Translations under genes and position numbers: made by a program
Notes under the pieces: generated by a model
Database searches by the model: none
Told to the model about the DNA's origin: nothing
Seen by the model: only the letters and a program-made list of their open reading frames with translations
From: Sorex araneus
Taxonomy: Eukaryota > Chordata > Mammalia > Eulipotyphla > Soricidae
Direction of reading: 5' to 3'
DNA: 64,000 bases
Assembly (NCBI RefSeq): GCF_027595985.1
Contig: NC_073303.1
Location: 377,377,034-377,441,033 of the forward strand
In this document: positions 11,717-23,013 of the stretch, one piece after another
How positions within the stretch are numbered: the stretch's first letter is position 1
Layout: each line of letters opens with the position of its first letter

Positions 11717-11974
11717 ACACTGTCACTGTCACTGTCATCCCATTGCTCATCGATTTGTTCAAGCAGGCACCAGTAACGACCCTCACTGTGAGACTTATTG
11801 TTACTGTATTTGGCATATCCAATATGCAATGGGTAGCTTGCCAGGCTCTGCCGTGCTGACGCAATACTCTCAATAGCTTGCCAGGCTCTCCGAGAGGGGC
11901 GGAGGAATTGAATACCAGTCGGCCGCATGAAAGGCAAATGCCCTGTGACTATGCTATGGCTCCAGCCCCAGCCC
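11717..11974 (-). mobile_element. Long SINE (right member of tandem pair)
   Basis: Complete long SINE fused head-to-tail to the preceding one, with a CACTGTCACTGTCACTGTCA tail. The second copy of the shared target duplication follows directly. Confidence 0.9.
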
Positions 11975-12318
11975 AACAAGACTAGGTTAATATAAATATA
12001 CATAAGAACACATCTGTCACCCAGATCTTCTCCACATATTCCAAGAGCCACTCCCACAGTAAGACCAGTTACTGTAATAGGACGAGTACCATGTTTAAAG
12101 ACATATAGTCTGTTCATTTAGGACTCTGCTAAAAGCCTTTGCAAGCTGAAAGATGAAGACCACCAGCAATGCAGCCGGGGGTAGGGAGGAAGGTCAGAGG
12201 AAAGCTGCTGGCCAGATGTGGGGATATCTTCACCAGTAAGACACAAGAACAGACCTGTTCCCCACCACCAGGCTAACAAGTATCAAGTAACACAACTTGG
12301 AGACTCTCTGGGGTGAGC

Positions 12319-12367
12319 ACAGAGAGAGAGGAGAGGTGGAGAGGGAGAGAGGGTAGAGAGAGGTAGG

Positions 12368-12402
<35 letters not shown>
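12319..12402. repeat. GA-rich microsatellite
   Basis: Imperfect GAGAGG stretch ending in a pure (GA)13 tract. Confidence 0.9.
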
Positions 12403-12404
<2 letters not shown>

Positions 12405-12667
12405 TGAGGCATACGAAAAGAGGAATATTTAAAGTGAAAATAAAGCCATTGCTGAGAAAAAAATCTAACAAAATATTGATGATACAAGTTCATACGTGCT
12501 GGGCATAGCAACAACCATACAACTCAATCTCCTCAAGATTCATTCAATGCCGCACAGTGACCATTGAACAGAAGAAGGAAGATCTACATATTTCAAGATG
12601 TAAAGATATTAAAAAATATTTTTTGTTCTCTATTCTACACGAGATTTATGTTTGGCATTAAAAATTA

Positions 12668-12842
12668 TGGAGTGGGAGAGAAAGCACAGCACGTTAGACA
12701 CTTGCCTTGCACTTGGTCATTCCAAATTTAGTGCCCAACCCAGCACCTTATATGGTCCTCAGAGCCCCATCAAGAGTGATTTCAGAGCACAGAACCATGA
12801 ATAAACCCTGAGCACTGACATACATGGTCCCAAACCAAAACC
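12668..12842 (+). mobile_element. Short SINE, degenerate
   Basis: GAGTGGGAGAGAAAGCACAG head, CTTGCCTTGCACTTGGTCAT and ATGGTCCTCAGAGCCCCATC body. Confidence 0.65.
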
Positions 12843-14057
12843 AAACAAATAAAATTATAATGCTCACAGAAAAAAAGAAAGAATAAAAAACCAAACAGTC
12901 AACGGACAAAATATTCCACAATTAGACCCAGATATGACACATGGTTACTGAAATTATCAAAGGAAAATTTAGATATCTATGATAAATATGTAAAAATATT
13001 TACTGGAAATGATTAATGGCATGAAGGGTCATAAGCATGATTTCATCAAAGAGAAAATAGAAAAGAAAATATAATAAAATATGGAAAATAATGTCAGATG
13101 GAAAATGCCATTGATGGTTTAATCAGTAGTCTCAAAAGAGTTCTTATGTGAATCAGAAAATTCAGTATAAATTACTAAATCTTATGTAAAAAAATCAAAC
13201 ATTGATGTACAAAACAATACATGGTGTGTTAATATCAAGAATGACTACAATACATAAAACTAGAATCTCAGGAGGAGAGAAAAAGAGACTGTAGGAAAAT
13301 ATATTTGTAAGAAAAATTTAAAATATTTTAATAACAATAGCCACAAAACCAAACTTCTGAATTGTTCAGAATATATAAAGGAGGAAGATAAAACACAAAG
13401 ATAAGTAAAAGAAATTTCTAACTCAAAAAGAAAAAGCAAGGCAAAATATTGAAGGCAGACACACAAAAAGAGATGTCATGAGCTTGGGAACTAAACTAAA
13501 GAAATTACAAGATCCTCATAAGAAAGCCATGTGAACTAGATGACAATGAAGTGTCATGTTTAAGTCACCTGCAAAAAGTAAAATATCTACTTAGGTTTTA
13601 TACAGAGCAAAAGGATCATTCAAACATTAAGGAAGAATGAGGTCCCCATAAGAGAGTTACACTAAGAATTCTTTGTCAAAGACCTACACTGGAGGACACA
13701 TTGAATGAAGATTTAAATGGAGAAATAGGAAAACAGGAAAAACTGTACATAAAAAAAAATACTCTTCAAGCTAATGAAGAGTGTCAGGAATAAAAGTCAA
13801 AGGTGCTTTAGATATATTGATTACTCTAAAAGATAACTTAGCTGCCTAAAATAAAAATAGTAGCAGCATATTTTGTGTTTCAAAGAATATGAAAATAAAA
13901 TCCACAGCAAGCAAACCAATGGCAGGTAGGAATTCAAAGCACACAACCACAAGGTGCACAAACCGTGGGTGAAGCTGTGCTATAATACTTGAAGAAAAGT
14001 GTTGACTAACTAAAGACGTGTGTTTTAAATTACAGAGAATCTCTAAAATGCAAACAG
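12843..14057. other. Intergenic, A-rich
   Basis: Strongly A-rich on the plus strand (12.85-13.9 kb), resembling a degraded L1 body; no readable ORF. Confidence 0.4.
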
Positions 14058-14215
14058 GGGATGGGGCCTGGGGCCACACTGGGCAGTGCACAGGGTAAGT
14101 TCCAGTTCTATACTCAGAAACTACTCCTGGCTGAGACTGGGAAATCAAGTGTGGTGCCAGGGATGGACTTGGGTCAGCGGTACACAACGGAAGTGCTATA
14201 CTATTGCTCAGGTAG
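14058..14215 (-). mobile_element. Short SINE, degenerate
   Basis: Plus strand GGGGCCACACTGGGCAGTGC through ACTCCTGGCTGAGACTGG to CTATACTATTGCTCAGG, the reverse complement of body and head. Confidence 0.6.
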
Positions 14216-14383
14216 TCCTCAAAATATTTTCAAAAGAGTTATAAACAATTTTTAAAAAGCGTTTTGTGAGTTAAAGTAATAAAAATGCTACTCAGAAATA
14301 AGAATAAACATTTTTAAACAGTAGAAAGTATTTAATGTAATGTTACAAATAATAATTAATATGAATGTCTAAATTTCTCAATT

Positions 14384-14641
14384 GTAGCACAGCACAGTTG
14401 TCCTGTTGTTCATCGATTTGCTCGTGCGGGCACCAGTAACGTCTCACAACAGAGTTGTGAGACTTGTTATTACTGTTTTTGGCATATCAAATATGCCACG
14501 GGTAGCTTGCCAGTCTCTGCCGTAGCGGGAGAGATACACTCTGTAGCTTGCCAGCTCTCCGAGAGAGGCGGAGGAATCAAACCCGGGTTGGCCGCATGCA
14601 AGGCAAATGCCCTACCTGCTATGCCATCACTCCAGCCCAAC
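14384..14641 (-). mobile_element. Long SINE
   Basis: Tail to head on the minus strand, flanked by TTCTCAATT at 14375-14383 and 14642-14650. Contains a small internal duplication around GTCTCACAACAGAGTTGTGA. Confidence 0.88.
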
Positions 14642-14692
14642 TTCTCAATTAAGACATATTAAACTTGGACTTAAAGAAAGTCACTGTATACA

Positions 14693-14694
<2 letters not shown>

Positions 14695-14791
<97 letters not shown>
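14695..14791. repeat. (CT)n followed by (CA)n
   Basis: More than 40 uninterrupted CT units then six CA units. Serine/leucine open frames here are artefacts. Confidence 0.97.
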
Positions 14792-15361
14792 TCACAAATC
14801 CACTCTCAATATTTTCCTATGGAGCGTCTCCAGAAAGCATTTGCCTTCCACCTGTGAGACCCCCGTACCATGAAAACATCTTTTTTAAATGGGAGCATCC
14901 CCTGAAGCAGCACTGATTGTGGGCTTGGGGTTCTGAAGGACCAGTCTCTAGGGCTTGCATCACTGGGGGATACCCCTCTAAAAACAGTCTGGTAACTTAA
15001 TAGCAGGGATATGTTCTGAGCACTGCATCATTAAGAGACTTCAATTTTGTGCAAGCTCTATTAGTGTAATTGCAGAAACCTTGAGCGCAAAACATACCAC
15101 ACCTAATCTATGTGTAGCCTGTTGGGATGCAATAGTCCCTGCAGCCCGCTGCTGACCAGAGTGCTGTTAAGTGATGCTCAGCAATAAAGGCACCCAGGAC
15201 TACAGAGTAGGAGAACAGAAAAAGGATGCGCTGGGCAGATGGAAATCGAAGGACTGCTGAAGTCGCTGTTAGTATCAAACCACTCTTCTGAGTAAGGACT
15301 GTGGACAGGGACCAAAGAAGAAATTAAATAATGAGAAAAGAATATTTTGTATGTAAAAGCT

Positions 15362-15603
15362 GTCACTGTCACTGTTGTCTCATTGTTCATCACTTTGCTC
15401 AAGTGGGCACCAGTAACGTCTCCATTGTGAGACTTGTTACTGTTTTTGGCATATCGAATACACCACAGGTAGCTTGCCAGGCTCTGCCGTGAGGGCAAGA
15501 TCTGTCGGTAGCTTGCGGGGTTCTCTGAGAGGGACTGAGGAATTGAACCCAGGTCGGTTGTGTGCAAGGTGAATGCCTACCCACTGCACCATCACTCCAG
15601 CCC
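15362..15603 (-). mobile_element. Long SINE
   Basis: Flanked by ATGTAAAAGCT at 15351-15361 and 15604-15614; complete. Confidence 0.92.
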
Positions 15604-16379
15604 ATGTAAAAGCTATCCCATGCACATGATTTTAAGCTTCATAGAACAAAAACTAAAGAGACCTAAGCAGGGGAAACAGTGGTCAAGCAATTTTGAAAAG
15701 ACAAAAGCTTATAATGACTCATGTTTTTAATATCTGACTTCTTAAACAACTGTAGATATAGTGAAGCTTTTAAACAGTTATTGATGTTCAAGTTTATGAA
15801 CGAATAGAGTTCAAAAGTAGAATCACATACATAGTCAGTTGATTTTCAAACAATGCCAAGATATTATAAAGTAGAAGTATAGTCCTCAGCAATGTGTGGT
15901 TTTTCATATGCAACAAAATAGTCATCGGCCTACAGGTAACAACATGTGTAAGAACTAAGTTAACAAATTAGAATTAACAAATGAAGATGGAATGAAACAT
16001 AAACTGCCACTGTGTAAACATGTCTCCCGATCTGATTTGTGGGAAAAAAATAAGAAAGTATTGAATTCTTGCCTTTGATCATTGTTGTGTTATAAAACAC
16101 AGTCAGAGCTGATCTAAACCTTGTAATCTGATATGAGCAGTTTCACAAGTTTTAGATTTTGACATTTGGCACTTGAAAGTGAATATAGCCTTGCTGGGTA
16201 AAGGACAATCCTAACCTCTTAATGTAAAAAATAAACTCTAAATGACCCAGAGTTCTGTCATCTGAACTTAAATATAGTATCAAAAGTATAAGCTGTAAAG
16301 TAAAATAATTAGATTTGATTTGATAGAAAATATGAGTTTCTACTATTTGTCATGAAAAATCATCCAGTGGATAGAAAGA

Positions 16380-16512
16380 ATTATTCGGAGAGCCCGGGAA
16401 GCTACTTAGAGTGTCTCGCCAGCACGGCAAGCTACCCGTGGCATATTCGATATGCCAAACACAATAAAAACAAGTCTCACAATGGAGACGTTACTGGTGC
16501 CCGCTCGAGTGG
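16380..16512 (+). mobile_element. Long SINE, head missing
   Basis: Starts at GGAGAGCCCGGGAAGCTAC and runs to ACTGGTGCCCGCTCGAGT. The tRNA head and the last ~25 nt of the tail are absent. Confidence 0.85.
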
Positions 16513-16599
16513 AGAGCACATGAGCAAGACCCATCTCTGTTCTTCACCTTCCTGGGCTGGAGATGAGAGAAAAACCTAGAGGAAAGCGCTTAGAATGGC

Positions 16600-16960
16600 T
16601 CTCGACATGTGGTAAACTTGCAATACACACTTATCATTTTCCCTGGCAATATTAATTAGCCTCTGAGTCACAGGATTCTAACACGGAGGCCGATAAAACA
16701 AATCTAGCCATGCTCTGCTCCTATTTTGCTGCAGCTTTAAGAGATTCTGGAGCCGTTCTACTATCTGACAAACGTAGCAGGCACGACTGTTACAATTACG
16801 ACGTTAATGGCGTTTTAATGTTGTAAATAAATTTTGTTGCCTATAAGCCTCCTAAATATGTTAGGAGATGTTTCCTTCAGACGCATTTCAGATTATTTAT
16901 GGTTCTTTCGTCCCAAGATTGTGCATCCCCACCAGAGCTGTGCATCAGTCAATCAAACAG
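16600..16960. other. Candidate conserved non-coding element
   Basis: Non-repetitive AT-rich stretch that nevertheless keeps several CpGs (ACGACGTTAATGGCG near 16800) and carries homeobox-like TAAT cores (ATTAATTAG, GTTAATGG). This pattern is common in constrained enhancers around neuronal genes. Conservation is inferred, not measured. Confidence 0.3.
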
Positions 16961-17904
16961 AGCTATGAATAAGTCAATCAATCAAGCCTCATATTAGATT
17001 TAACAAAGAAGATTAAACCATCCTTGTAGCAGAACCAGCTTTATGTTTGGGATTTAAAATACTAAATACCCACTAAAAAACTCACTGCTCGTGCTTGCTA
17101 ACATATAAGAAGGCCGTCTTGACAGACGAAATGTCCTCAGTTGAATGCTTCCTAGAGGAAAACAGCTCTGTGCCTTTTCCAAGATTCTCTCGTAGGAAGA
17201 TTTGGGGGATTTACCTCCTTCTAGAGATTCTTCCTTCTCAAATCAGAGCTTTAATATAGAGAGCTTAAATAATACAGGCTAAAACATAATTTTACTATGA
17301 CATAAATCAAACAATAGATCTGCCTTTCCTGATCCTATCTTGGTACAAGTTTCTTTTCCTAGTCACCCAAATCCACAACCCTTAGTCCTTGCTACTTTAT
17401 TTTCCTTCTTCTATCATTGTCTAGCTACCCAGAGGCCTACCACCATCTGCCAATAGTCTCATCACTCACTTTTGCTCTCTATTGCTAGAGAATTGCACAG
17501 TCAAAAACTACAAGTTCATTGTAGTTCTATGAAAAAATATCATTTTTATCACAATAATAATAAAAATATTATTGTGAGGTTTTTGTTTTGATCGTACAGA
17601 TATTATAGCAAGAAGTACAGACATGCTGAATCCAATTCTATATATTAATACAGTGAACTCAAGCAACATGTGTGTGACCATGGCCAATATATGCAAACAC
17701 ATGTCTTTTCTTGTAATACTTTTAATCACCATTCCACCCAACTGAATTCTATATCTACTAAAATTCTTGCTAATTACTGACGCTTAACTTTAAGGAAACT
17801 CTTTCATTTTATTTAACTGAAATTGGGAAGAACAATGTTTAGTTAAAATAAATGTGATGATTACTTCAAGTCATTTGAATCAAATAATAGTGACATATTT
17901 ACAA

Positions 17905-18125
17905 TGACTTTGTCACCAAAACACAAAAGCAATACAAAAGTCCTTCAGCAGGTGAATTAATAAACTGTGGCTTATTGTTGGAAAAATACTCATCATTAAA
18001 GTAAATATAGTATTGACAGAGGAATATAAGGGTGAAGGGATGGAAAATACATTTTTTGAGTGAAAGAAACCAGATTCAGAACCCAAATTGTCATATTGCA
18101 CTTACATGATAGTCTGACAAAGGGC
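17905..18125 (+). mobile_element. Old L1 3' fragment
   Basis: Recognisable L1 3'-end phrases (GTCCTTCAGCAGGTGAATTA and GAGTGAAAGAAACCAGATTC), strongly diverged. Confidence 0.6.
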
Positions 18126-18415
18126 TGACTACAAAGAACTATGTGGTGATAAATCTGTAGAACTTCCCTCTACCTTTGTTGCAACAAAACTGCATGTATA
18201 TTTATGTTTGTCAAAAGTTAAAGAACTGGCACATTTGCTGCCTGAACCTATGTGCTGCTTATGCTCATGTGACTTAGCATAAGTGGTGCCCGAGCACATG
18301 TGTCACCTGCATATTCCCTCTTGAGATGTGTACTTGCATGCTTTCATGTCTAATTCTGGATGTGTGAAGGGCTCTCTCCACCCTTGGAGAAGCCTGTGTT
18401 CTCTCTTGAGCACGT

Positions 18416-18416
<1 letters not shown>

Positions 18417-18477
<61 letters not shown>

Positions 18478-18485
18478 TTCTCCCA
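18417..18485. repeat. (CT)n microsatellite
   Basis: About 28 CT units then TTTCTCTC interruptions. Confidence 0.95.
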
Positions 18486-21002
18486 CTCTCTCTCCCCCTC
18501 CACACCATCAAAAACCCTCCAAATAAAATGTTTTACTTAAAAAAATTGAAAGAACTGCATAATAAAAGGAAAAGCAACTTACTGTTTGTGATAAATACCT
18601 TAATAATACTGATCAAAATATTTGCTAGAACACAATTTGTTTAAAATTGATTGTTTTAATCTTAAATCAATGAGACACTTTGTAGGTTGCAGTGTTCTAT
18701 TCAAATTTGGCATATCATTGAAGAAATTCATTTGTGTATTTAATAATTTATGAATGGAATGGTTGGTGATACACCACACATGTATTAACAGATACATTGC
18801 TATCTTACAGACTTTCTGAACCGTATTCACGAACATCACAGAAGTGTAACAGTGAATTACTCTTTAAATTGAAGCTGTAAAATGCTAAAAGAGAGAGCAG
18901 TAGGATTAATACACACTAGTCCAGTAATATTTGATGCTTGTTCCTGTTGATGTAAGGATTTCAGAGTTGCCATAGTGATTTGGTGTTAATGAGTGATATT
19001 TCCCTGACTCTGTCCCTGGAATGGCCCTTAGTAGTCAAGTCACTAGAATTCTCCTCCACTTTCTGCTAATAGCAGAGACCACGTGTTGTCCAAAGTGTCT
19101 TTAACATTCTTGTACTTCCTCATTCATATTTTGAGTAGGATTCTAAAGTTGAGTCCTCGTTCCTCATCCGTCTTCCTTCCACTACTAAAATACCTGCCTG
19201 TGTTTTTTTATGCTGTTTGTTTGATATCTTAGCATTTGCCTTTTGTACGAAGGCTTGATCCACCACTCTTAGAAATACAATTGTGCCCAATAGCTCCTGC
19301 AAATGATTGCTTAGTAAGTAGTGTTCATCTGAGCAGGCTAAATGTTGAAAATACAGAAGAATGAGAAATTTGTCAAAAATAGAACAGAATTCCAGGACCC
19401 CAGGAGAAGGGCAGTCATTTCAGGCAAAGCAAGTGTAAGATCGAAATGGGGGTTCCCTATTATCATGGATATATTTAAATAAAACATTTTTAACTTTATT
19501 TAAACACTGGTTTGCGAAAGTTGTTTATAATATAGTTGTTACAGGCATACAATGCTCCAATACCAATCCCGCCACCAGAGCAAACTTCCTTCAATTCTTA
19601 GATTACTATTCAAGCTAAAGCAACAATCAGGGATCACAGTGATTAATAAAATTGGGCAGCAAAATGGAAAGCAGGTGTTGGGAACTCATGCTTCTGGTCA
19701 GAACTGTAACAAGTTTTCAATTGTGGAGACTTCTTAAAAACAGAATCCAGGAACTATTGAGACAGCGTTACCCTTTATCTGAGCTAAGGTCAAGAACTTT
19801 TGGCTTGGTCAAAAGCAACTGTTTTTAGAAACTGTCCAGCAATATTTTGAGAAGCCACACAAGTCACAAAACTGGTGATTATAGACTTTCTGATATAGTA
19901 GAGAATAGGTAGTCAAGGGCAGTCACCAAAATAGTTGAAGCTTATTAACACTAATCAACTATTTCATTTTACCACTTACTTAATTTTTTTCCTCCAACTC
20001 TTCCCAACTTATCCTTCATTCAGAAACATTATAGGTTCTTCCTGGTTTTTTACACCCAACCTAACAGTTATTTTACCCCAAATAAATGAAGTCTATGTCT
20101 TTGATTGTTGCCTTCTGAATTTTAATGTTGATAGAACAGGCAGAGTCTCAAGCCAACCAGCAATGAAGAGGACTCACAGCTGCACATCAGGCTGTGATCT
20201 ACGTTGTCTGGGCTTGGAATGGATCTCTGAAACCAGCCTCGAGATGAACGATTTCCTGTTTGTGAAAATGAGGATTGCAAGTCTGAAGAATCAGTGAACG
20301 TTGGAAGGATAGTTATGCTGTTGCCTGAAGGACAAAATAATCTGCTGAAACTCCTTTGACTCAAGAATTCACTGGCCGATTCATCATCCAGATGGCCACC
20401 ATTATTCCTTTGGTGAGCATAAAAGTTGATTCAGCAATCGGAGTCATACGGTTTGTTTGCTATGTCATTGGAACTTTATGTTGCAATTACCTGAGATAAT
20501 GCAATGTAGTTGGTAAAGCATGGAAGGTGATCAGTCTGGGCAGTTTTCAAGCATAGTTCCTCTACTACCTGTTTGACCTTGAGGAAAGTTATTTAGGTTC
20601 TGTGTTTCAGGAGAATGAAGAAATATATTTCTATCCCGAACCATAACATCACAGCTACCCTGATCTGGCCAGCTTTGTGACTTACCCACATTTAACTCAC
20701 ATTTGATACATTTTGAGCATAATTTAAGTATTTTGAGAAGAAAGTGTTTAGTAAATATCTTGAATATTTATGGATGTTTCTCCTTTGAATGATAGGTATC
20801 TTCATTTGTTTTTTTATGACTATCCTTGTAGAGATGGAACATCACAACCTGCATATATTACATATCCAATCAGCAAATTACTCTAACTCTTGTAGAAAGA
20901 GTAACGATGACTTTGTTCACTATTTTTGAAACAGTTGTTTAGACTATTGCAGTGTGAGAAGAGGGTGATAAATGAAGATTGTAGGATAACATAGCCTCAG
21001 TA
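18486..21002. other. Intergenic, nothing recognised apart from a small L1-like piece
   Basis: Unique AT-rich sequence; short open frames (for example 19935-20297) have no recognisable domain. Confidence 0.5.
19505..19600 (-). mobile_element. L1-related fragment
   Basis: Shares GTTGTTACAGGCAT(A/T)CAATG and the following ACC-rich stretch with 47.31-47.47 kb. Both look like the reverse strand of an L1 3' region. Confidence 0.4.
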
Positions 21003-21925
21003 GTTTAGGTTTATTGGGTTACTCCCGTTACAGTGCTCCTATTCCTCTTTGTTTATTTGTAGCTTCTTTCTTGGTGTTCTGTTGACTTGTAAATAATGTT
21101 TTTCTCTTCTCCTTGAGTCCTTTGCATAGTTTATTCAGAGCAAGTCCTTTTTGTATGGACACAGGAAGACTTAACAAATGCTATGCTTTTGTAACCTGGG
21201 AGTCATTTGACTCTACTTGATATTTTCCTCCAGGGCATCTGTTCTCTTGACCTAAGCCTCAGCTGCCCTTACTTCCTAGCACCCCCAAAGCACGGTCCCA
21301 ACGTGGGACAAGAAGGACCCAGGGCAAGCGGTGAGTTGTGTGCTACCCTGGCATCGAGATGGGCCTGGCCAAAGTGCCTAATGCTTAACTATAAGTTAAG
21401 AGCTTGATCATGGACAAATGCTGTCATGATCCAAACAGTGATACTAGATTTGGACCCTGCTAGGGTGAGGAATGATTAATCTGGCCTGAGTGCTGTGGTC
21501 TGAGCCTGTGGCAAGATGTTGCCAGGAGAGCTGCCTTGCAGGCCTCAATGTATCCCTTGCTATGTCCATACAAAAATAACTAGTATTGAGATGTTAATAA
21601 GTTCCTGGACTAGGGAAAAGAAAAAAACCTTAAGAGTGAGGAAGGGCTTTGGAGTGCCCTGCCCTCAGGAAGGGCTTTCTTATGTTGATTTGGCTACCTG
21701 GCTGGGTGTAGCCTAGAGGGCTAGGTGGGAAAGACAAGGAGGAGGGAGAGAAGCCAGGGAGAGGCAGAGTTGAGCAGTAGATCCAGAGAGAGGCTGGAGC
21801 TGGGAGTGCGGAAGATGAGAAAGGTGGAAGATTGAATAAACGGTAACTAATCAGCAACCAGCTTGGTCCTCGTTCTTCCTTCGCCTGTCCTTGACCACCG
21901 GCCGTCCCGATCCAGTCCACACACT
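21003..21925 (+). mobile_element. LTR-like repeat, copy 1
   Basis: Homologous along its length to the inverted copy at 23014-24352. It has an internal hairpin CTTAACT-ATA-AGTTAAG near 21385, a poly(A) signal AATAAA near 21836 and a GC-rich, C/T-rich end like the R-U5 part of a retroviral LTR. No internal retroviral genes are seen. The 3' end may extend to about 22010. Confidence 0.55.
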
Positions 21926-23013
21926 GCGGTTCCAGAGCACCGAACGCGGGTGGTGAGACAGAGCCGCCCGGAGAGCCCGCGAGTGCACTGGCCCCTCGGC
22001 GCTCTTTAGTTTTTTACAGAAGATTATTCAGAAGAGACATCAACGTGGAGAGAGTCTTGCTAAACCCGAAGTAAGGGAATTCTTTCTAAGGCAGACTAAG
22101 ATGATTAGCTATCAGGGGTGGGAGAATGAGTAGGAAGATCATAAATGAGAGGTTGATTGGATATCAAAAGTGAAGAGTCGTCGTTACATTGATTGACAAC
22201 TGTCTTGCTGTACCTGGGCTAGTCAGGCTTGAGAAAGAAGCCCAGGGCTGATGTCAGTCTGAAAAGAGAATTCTGAAGAGCTGGTTCTGATTCTGGTGTC
22301 TAGTACATCCCTCCTTATGCTCAGGGTACAGAAGCATCTTCTTCCCTCTGAACAATTTGAGGGTGTGACCCTTTCCCTTGTCTTTTATTCAGTAACAATA
22401 TGCTGGTCCATTTGCTGAGTCTTTATAGCAAGACACTGGCTGGGGATTTTTAGATGCTGGAATTTCAGCAGCCTCGGTGGTCCAGCCTTCAGTAGCTCCA
22501 GGAACACAGGTGCCTCACAATCTGCTTCCAGAGTGGAGGCATCCTCAGGAAGCTAGGAGAGCGAGGGAGAGGTGGAGAATGTTCTAGAATGTACTCTAAA
22601 TTCCCAATGAAAATTTGGAAGTAGGTTTAGCTTTCTCAGTGTTGACAGGTCAAGAGGAAGTGAAAGATTGAAAGAAATAGATGGGCTTTGTCTTCAGTAT
22701 ATGATGATCAAATTAAGTCTGATTTAAGGGGAAATAACAAAACCGTAAAGATAAACAACAGAACTGGAATCTTCTACCCTATAGGGTATGATAAGATTTT
22801 CTTCTATAGCATGTGGTTTATCCCTACAGTGATCTTTATGATCAACCATAATAAAGTTTGCTGAATATGTATGTATAATTTATCATAGTTGTATATGTTC
22901 ATTATGTAAATAATTGGGCCAATTATTTACATGAGTGTAGCAAGAAAATAATGATCACCTAGAACTGTTTTTTGGTGTTGTTATTTGTAAAAAAAAAAAA
23001 AGAAAACCTCCCA
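21926..23013. other. Spacer between the inverted LTR-like copies
   Basis: About 1 kb, GC-rich at the start (possibly leader or flank of copy 1), otherwise unique. No retroviral gene remnant seen. Confidence 0.5.

Noticed and set aside
14607..14916. Ser/Leu-rich open frames over the CT tract
   Set aside because: Pure microsatellite translation.
21926..23013. Remnants of retroviral gag/pol/env between the LTR-like copies
   Set aside because: The copies are inverted and I could read no retroviral protein motif in the spacer.
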